NCBI GenBank assembly: GCA_017304475.1
Contig: JAFKKV010000011.1
Coordinates: 1 to 64,000, forward strand
Reading direction: 5' to 3'
From: Hyphomicrobiales bacterium
Lineage (GTDB): Bacteria; Pseudomonadota; Alphaproteobacteria; Rhizobiales; Phreatobacteraceae
DNA length: 64,000 nt
Positions 60,758 through 64,000 of the stretch are shown piece after piece (the stretch's first letter is position 1; each line of letters opens with the position of its first letter). Under the pieces are notes generated by a model. The model had not been told where the DNA came from and did no database searches. It was given only the letters and a program-made list of their open reading frames with translations. The translations under genes and the position numbers were made by a program.

Positions 60758-61474
60758 TCAGAGCACGAATCCGGCACCCAGATAGGCGTCCTGGACGCGC
60801 GGGTCGCGGACCACCCGGTCGACCGGGCCGGCGGCCAGGATCCGGCCGCCGTCGATGATATAGGCGCGGTCGACCAAGCTCAGGGTCTCGCGCACATTGT
60901 GGTCGGTCACCAGCACGCCGATGCCGCGGGCGGTCAGCCGCCGGACCACCAGGCGCATGTCGGTGACCGCGATCGGGTCGACGCCGGCGAAGGGTTCGTC
61001 GAGCAGAATGAAGGCGGGATCGCTGGCCAGCGTGCGGGCGATTTCGAGCCGCCGCCGCTCGCCGCCCGACAGCGAACCGGCGCGCGCGCGCCTGACGTCG
61101 GTGAGGCCGAATTCCGCCAGCAATGCATCGAGCCTTTGCTGCCGGGCCGGCCGCTCGGCGATGAGCGATTCCAGAACGATCAGGATATTGTCGTCGACGC
61201 TGCTGCCACGGAAGATCGACGGCTCCTGCGGCAGGTAGCCGAGCCCGAGCCGCGCGCGGGTGAACAGCGGGAAGCGGGTCATGTCGACGCCGTCGAGGGT
61301 GACGATGCCGGAATCGGGCACCACCAGGCCGGCAATCATGCCGAAGGTCGTGGTCTTGCCGGCGCCGTTCGGCCCGAGCAGCCCGACCACTTCACCGCGC
61401 CGAAGCGCCAGATCGACCCCCAGGACGACCGGCCGGCCGTCATGGGCCTTGGCGATCCTGCGTGCGACGAGCAT
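60758..61474 (-). CDS. lptB: LptB-type ATPase paralogue for lipid export
   Basis: A 238-residue ABC ATPase closest to LptB. It has GLLGPNGAGKTTTFGMIAGL (Walker A), the LptB stretch RLGLGYLPQEPSIFRGSSVDDNI, signature LSGGERRRLEIARTL and Walker B FILLDEPFAGVDPI followed by the switch His in VTDHNVRE. The length matches E. coli LptB. It is 2.2 kb from the LptF and LptG genes and on the same strand, with the ceramide synthase-like and PgpA-like genes between. Together these give one complete ABC exporter in the window. It may equally be the cell's only LptB; whether a second copy exists elsewhere is not known. Confidence 0.88.
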   Translation of the reverse strand: MLVARRIAKAHDGRPVVLGVDLALRRGEVVGLLGPNGAGKTTTFGMIAGLVVPDSGIVTLDGVDMTRFPLFTRARLGLGYLPQEPSIFRGSSVDDNILIVLESLIAERPARQQRLDALLAEFGLTDVRRARAGSLSGGERRRLEIARTLASDPAFILLDEPFAGVDPIAVTDMRLVVRRLTARGIGVLVTDHNVRETLSLVDRAYIIDGGRILAAGPVDRVVRDPRVQDAYLGAGFVL

Positions 61475-61555
61475 GCCGTTACCGTCCGATATGGCGGGCT
61501 GCGGCCAGACCGCATCCCGGACCCTTGTCGAGCGAACCGGAAACCCGTCTGGCGA

Positions 61556-62632
61556 TCAGCTGCCTGCGATGAAAGAGACCGTCAGGTCCCGTGCTTCCGG
61601 ATCGGTGAACTGCTGCGGTGGCGATTTCATGAAATAGCTCGACGGCCCGATGATCGGCCCACCGAGCTTGCGGTCGAGCGCGATCTTGGCGCAGCGCACC
61701 GCGTCGATGACGACGCCGGCGGAATTCGGCGAGTCCCAGACCTCCAGCTTCACCTCGGCATTCAGCGGTACGCCGCCGAAACCGGTGCCCTCGAGCCGGA
61801 TATAGGCAATCTTGCGATCGTCCAGGAAGGGCACGAAGTCGCTCGGACCGATATGGATGCGGTCGCTCGGCAGCGGCACGTCGATCTGGCTGTTGACGGC
61901 CTGGGTCTTGGAAATCTTCTTCGACTTCAGCCGGTCGCGCTCCAGCATGTTGAGGAAGTCGGTATTGCCGCCGAAATTCAGCTGGTAGGTGCGCTCGATC
62001 TTGACGCCGCGGTCTTCGTAGAGCCGTGCCAGCACGCGATGCAGGATGGTCGCGCCGACCTGGCTCTTGATGTCGTCGCCGACGATCGGCAGGCCCTTTT
62101 CGGTGAAACGCTTGCTCCAGACCGGGTCGGAGGCGATGAACACGGGCACGCAGTTGATCAGGCCGCAGCCGGCGGCAAGCGCCTGCTCGGCATAATATTC
62201 GCTGGCCTTCTGCGACCCGACCGGCAGGTAGGAAATGATCACCTCGGCGCCGGCGGCCTTGAGCGCGGCGGCGACGTCGACCGGCGGCTGGGAGGATTCG
62301 TGGACCACCTCGACCAGATGCTTGCCGATGCCGTCGAGCGTCGGCCCACGCTGGACGATGACGCCGCTCTGCGGCACGCGCGCGAATTTAAAGGTGTTGT
62401 TCGGCTCCGCCGCGATGGCGTCGCTCAGGTCCTGCCCCACCTTGCGCGCATCGATATCGAAAGCCGCCACGACCTCGATGTCGCGGATGTGGTAGGGGCC
62501 CACTTCGACATTCATCAATCCAGGGATCGATTCGCCAGTTTTGGCGTCCTTGTAAAAGCTGAGGCCTTGAACGAAGGATGAAGCGCAATTGCCGACGCCA
62601 ACGATGGCAACCCGAATGACGGCTCGTGACAC
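61556..62632 (-). CDS. ino1: Inositol-1-phosphate (inositol-3-phosphate) synthase
   Basis: A 358-residue myo-inositol-phosphate synthase. The NAD motif is [19 protein letters not shown] (about 6-24). Conserved segments are [58 protein letters not shown], the [12 protein letters not shown] core ([13 protein letters not shown]) and [16 protein letters not shown] [12 protein letters not shown]. It converts glucose-6-phosphate to inositol-phosphate. It starts at GTG 62632, with GGAG seven bases before; a longer in-frame reading lacks such a site. This bacterial form is like the mycobacterial and Bacteroidetes enzymes. It is divergent from the CerR-like gene. Confidence 0.88.
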   Translation of the reverse strand: MSRAVIRVAIVGVGNCASSFVQGLSFYKDAKTGESIPGLMNVEVGPYHIRDIEVVAAFDIDARKVGQDLSDAIAAEPNNTFKFARVPQSGVIVQRGPTLDGIGKHLVEVVHESSQPPVDVAAALKAAGAEVIISYLPVGSQKASEYYAEQALAAGCGLINCVPVFIASDPVWSKRFTEKGLPIVGDDIKSQVGATILHRVLARLYEDRGVKIERTYQLNFGGNTDFLNMLERDRLKSKKISKTQAVNSQIDVPLPSDRIHIGPSDFVPFLDDRKIAYIRLEGTGFGGVPLNAEVKLEVWDSPNSAGVVIDAVRCAKIALDRKLGGPIIGPSSYFMKSPPQQFTDPEARDLTVSFIAGS

Positions 62633-62716
62633 GAAAAATCTCCAGGCGCTCTGGCCGAAAACCACCGACCGCGCGGCCTCCTTATACTTCATTGTCCTGT
62701 CATTAAAAGAGTTAGC

Positions 62717-63685
62717 GTGCTGATCGTCACCGGCGCCACCGGCCTTCTGGGCAACACTTTGGTGCGCAGGGCGCTTCAGTGTGGCCTGGAAGCCACAGCC
62801 TTGCTGCGTGACAGAAGTGCGACAAGGCCGCTTGACGGGCTGTCGCTTCGGACAATTCGCGCCGATCTGGCGGCCGATGCGCTGGAGCCGCTGGTGGCGG
62901 GCGCCCACTGTGTCATCCACGCCGCGGCGCGGGTCGCCATCGGCCGGCGGGATCTGGACGCATTTCGTGTGGACAATGTCGTGCCGACCGCCCGGCTCGC
63001 GGCCGCCTGCCGCAATGCGGGCGTGCGCCTGGTCTTCGTTTCGACGGTCGATACGCTCGCCTTGGGCAGCCGGGAGGTGCCCGGCGACGAGACCCGGTCC
63101 GAGGGCGGCGAGCCGGCGACCGCCTATGCGACCTCCAAACGCGAAGCCGAAGATGCGGTGCTGGCGGAAGTGGCACGCGGGCTCGACGCGGTGATCGTTC
63201 ATCCGGGTTTTCTGCTCGGCCCGTGGGATTGGAAACCCTCGTCCGGGCAACTGGTCCTGGCGGTGGCGCGAGCGCCATTGGCACTGGCGCCGGCCGGCAG
63301 CAATGATTTCTGTCACGCCGAGGACGTGGCCGACGGCGTTCTGGCGGCGGCCCGGCATGCGCCGGCCGGGAGCCGCTATGTGCTCGGCGGCGAGGCCCTG
63401 ACCTATGTGGAGGCCTTCCGGCTCATCCGCCGCGCCGCCGGCCGGCCGTCGCGTGTCGTGCCCATGCCGGGCTGGCTCTTGCGGGGGGCAGGGCGCATCG
63501 GCGATCTCATCGGGGCGGTCAGCGGGCGCGAACCGCCGCTGAATTCGGCAAGCGCCGCGTTGGCGGCGCTGCCTCATCATTTTTCCAGTGCGCGCGCGAT
63601 CGCCGAGCTCGGCTATAGGCCGCGGCCGGCGGAGCTTGCTATCGCCGATGCCTGGACCTGGTTCGTCGGGCACGGTTACGCATGA
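62717..63685 (+). CDS. NAD(P)-dependent epimerase-type reductase, probable ceramide reductase (CerR-like)
   Basis: A 322-residue extended short-chain dehydrogenase. The cofactor motif is [19 protein letters not shown], the catalytic Tyr-Lys is in [10 protein letters not shown], and [19 protein letters not shown] and the later [15 protein letters not shown] are family-typical. The bacterial ceramide reductase CerR and the hopanoid sugar epimerase HpnA are close relatives, and are easily confused by eye. The nearby ceramide synthase-like and spt genes favour CerR, which reduces the 3-keto group of the acylated base. It starts at GTG 62717; the ribosome site is weak. It overlaps the glycosyltransferase gene by four bases. 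Confidence 0.75.
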   Translation: MLIVTGATGLLGNTLVRRALQCGLEATALLRDRSATRPLDGLSLRTIRADLAADALEPLVAGAHCVIHAAARVAIGRRDLDAFRVDNVVPTARLAAACRNAGVRLVFVSTVDTLALGSREVPGDETRSEGGEPATAYATSKREAEDAVLAEVARGLDAVIVHPGFLLGPWDWKPSSGQLVLAVARAPLALAPAGSNDFCHAEDVADGVLAAARHAPAGSRYVLGGEALTYVEAFRLIRRAAGRPSRVVPMPGWLLRGAGRIGDLIGAVSGREPPLNSASAALAALPHHFSSARAIAELGYRPRPAELAIADAWTWFVGHGYA

Positions 63686-64000
63686 CACAGCCATTTTCAT
63701 CCGCTCTCGGGCCCGACGCCGGGCGGCCCATGAAGATCGCCCTGGTCGGCGACTGGTTCCTGCCGCGCCTCGGCGGCATCGAACTGCAGATGCGCGATCT
63801 CGCGCTGGAGCTGATGTCCGAGGGCCATGCGGTCGAGATCATCACCGGCGTTCCGGGCGCCGACCGGGTCGACGGCATCAAGGTCATCCGGCTGCCGGGG
63901 CCGCGCCTGGTCGGCGCCGGCATCGCGGTGACGCCGGGCGTGTTCAAGGCCCTGCGCGGCCTTGTTCGCGCGGGTGGCTATGACGTGATGCATGGCCATT
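63682..64000 (+). CDS. GT4-family glycosyltransferase, N-terminal part (runs off the right edge)
   Basis: The first 106 residues are visible. [19 protein letters not shown] is the glycine-rich GT4/GT-B start, as in PimB and PIG-A, followed by [19 protein letters not shown] and ending YDVMHGH (a typical conserved His-x-His). The ATG at 63682 overlaps the CerR-like stop (ATGA). PIG-A and PimB act on phosphatidylinositol-type lipids, and inositol-phosphate synthase is next door, so a head-group sugar transferase is likely. The acceptor cannot be told from the visible part. Confidence 0.82.
   Translation, partial: MTQPFSSALGPDAGRPMKIALVGDWFLPRLGGIELQMRDLALELMSEGHAVEIITGVPGADRVDGIKVIRLPGPRLVGAGIAVTPGVFKALRGLVRAGGYDVMHGH

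Noticed and set aside
61556..63700. A 714-residue open frame extending inositol-phosphate synthase upstream
   Set aside because: The extra N-terminus is antisense to the CerR-like gene; GTG 62632 with GGAG gives the family's usual length.
1..64000. Search for tRNA, rRNA, riboswitches and phage genes
   Set aside because: Nothing convincing was seen by eye; a covariance-model search (Infernal/tRNAscan) would be needed to exclude short RNAs.

Overview
This window is high-GC, densely coded DNA. The gene families and the dispersed palindromic repeats point to an alphaproteobacterium, most likely of the Hyphomicrobiales (Rhizobiales). Indicators include Bug/TctC, TRAP and many sugar-acid catabolic genes, a bacterial ceramide synthase-like acyltransferase, and repeats that read as 'VPGIHEF' when translated. 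The genus cannot be fixed from sequence alone. No rRNA, tRNA, CRISPR array or prophage was seen. The only mobile-element gene is the tail of an IS630 transposase at the left edge.

Layout. 1-6.2 kb: IS630 remnant, DUF188 protein, DEAD-box RNA helicase, and a four-gene catabolic cluster (TctC binding protein, Zn dehydrogenase, EthD-like and SnoaL-like proteins). 6.5-15.5 kb: agmatinase-like ureohydrolase, an OmpR-type two-component pair facing a Ser/Gly/Pro-rich protein across a clear operator, MsrQ-MsrB, an SDR with its divergent HTH regulator, a secreted alpha/beta hydrolase and a membrane protein. 15.5-20 kb: sugar ABC importer. 20.6-25.3 kb: 2-oxoacid:ferredoxin oxidoreductase with a GltD-like iron-sulfur flavoprotein. 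27.2-32.3 kb: LysR regulator facing a RuBisCO-like protein, DUF1537 kinase and apionate oxidoisomerase-like gene (probable D-apionate catabolism). 32.3-38.7 kb: LysR, a DRL-family oxidoreductase, a TRAP transporter and an SDR. 39-48.1 kb: XRE-cupin regulator with M81 peptidase and family-5 binding protein, MarR with a DHA2 drug exporter, amidohydrolase, and DapA-like lyase with its GntR regulator.

48.2-64 kb is the most interesting part. It appears to be a sphingolipid locus: serine palmitoyltransferase-like enzyme, dedicated ACP, ketoacyl synthase, two-subunit hot-dog dehydratase, desaturase, ceramide synthase-like acyltransferase, CerR-like reductase, PgpA-like phosphatase, myo-inositol-phosphate synthase, GT32 and GT4 glycosyltransferases, a DUF4833 exported protein, and a full set of LptB, LptF and LptG paralogues. 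My reading is that the cell makes a ceramide-based, probably inositol-containing and glycosylated lipid and exports it with an Lpt-like ABC machine. A set of four GTGAC half-sites spaced about one helical turn apart lies just upstream of the serine palmitoyltransferase gene.

Small palindromic repeats occupy most of the longer intergenic gaps (6.3, 11.9, 25.5, 27.0, 38.8, 46.2 and 51.0 kb).
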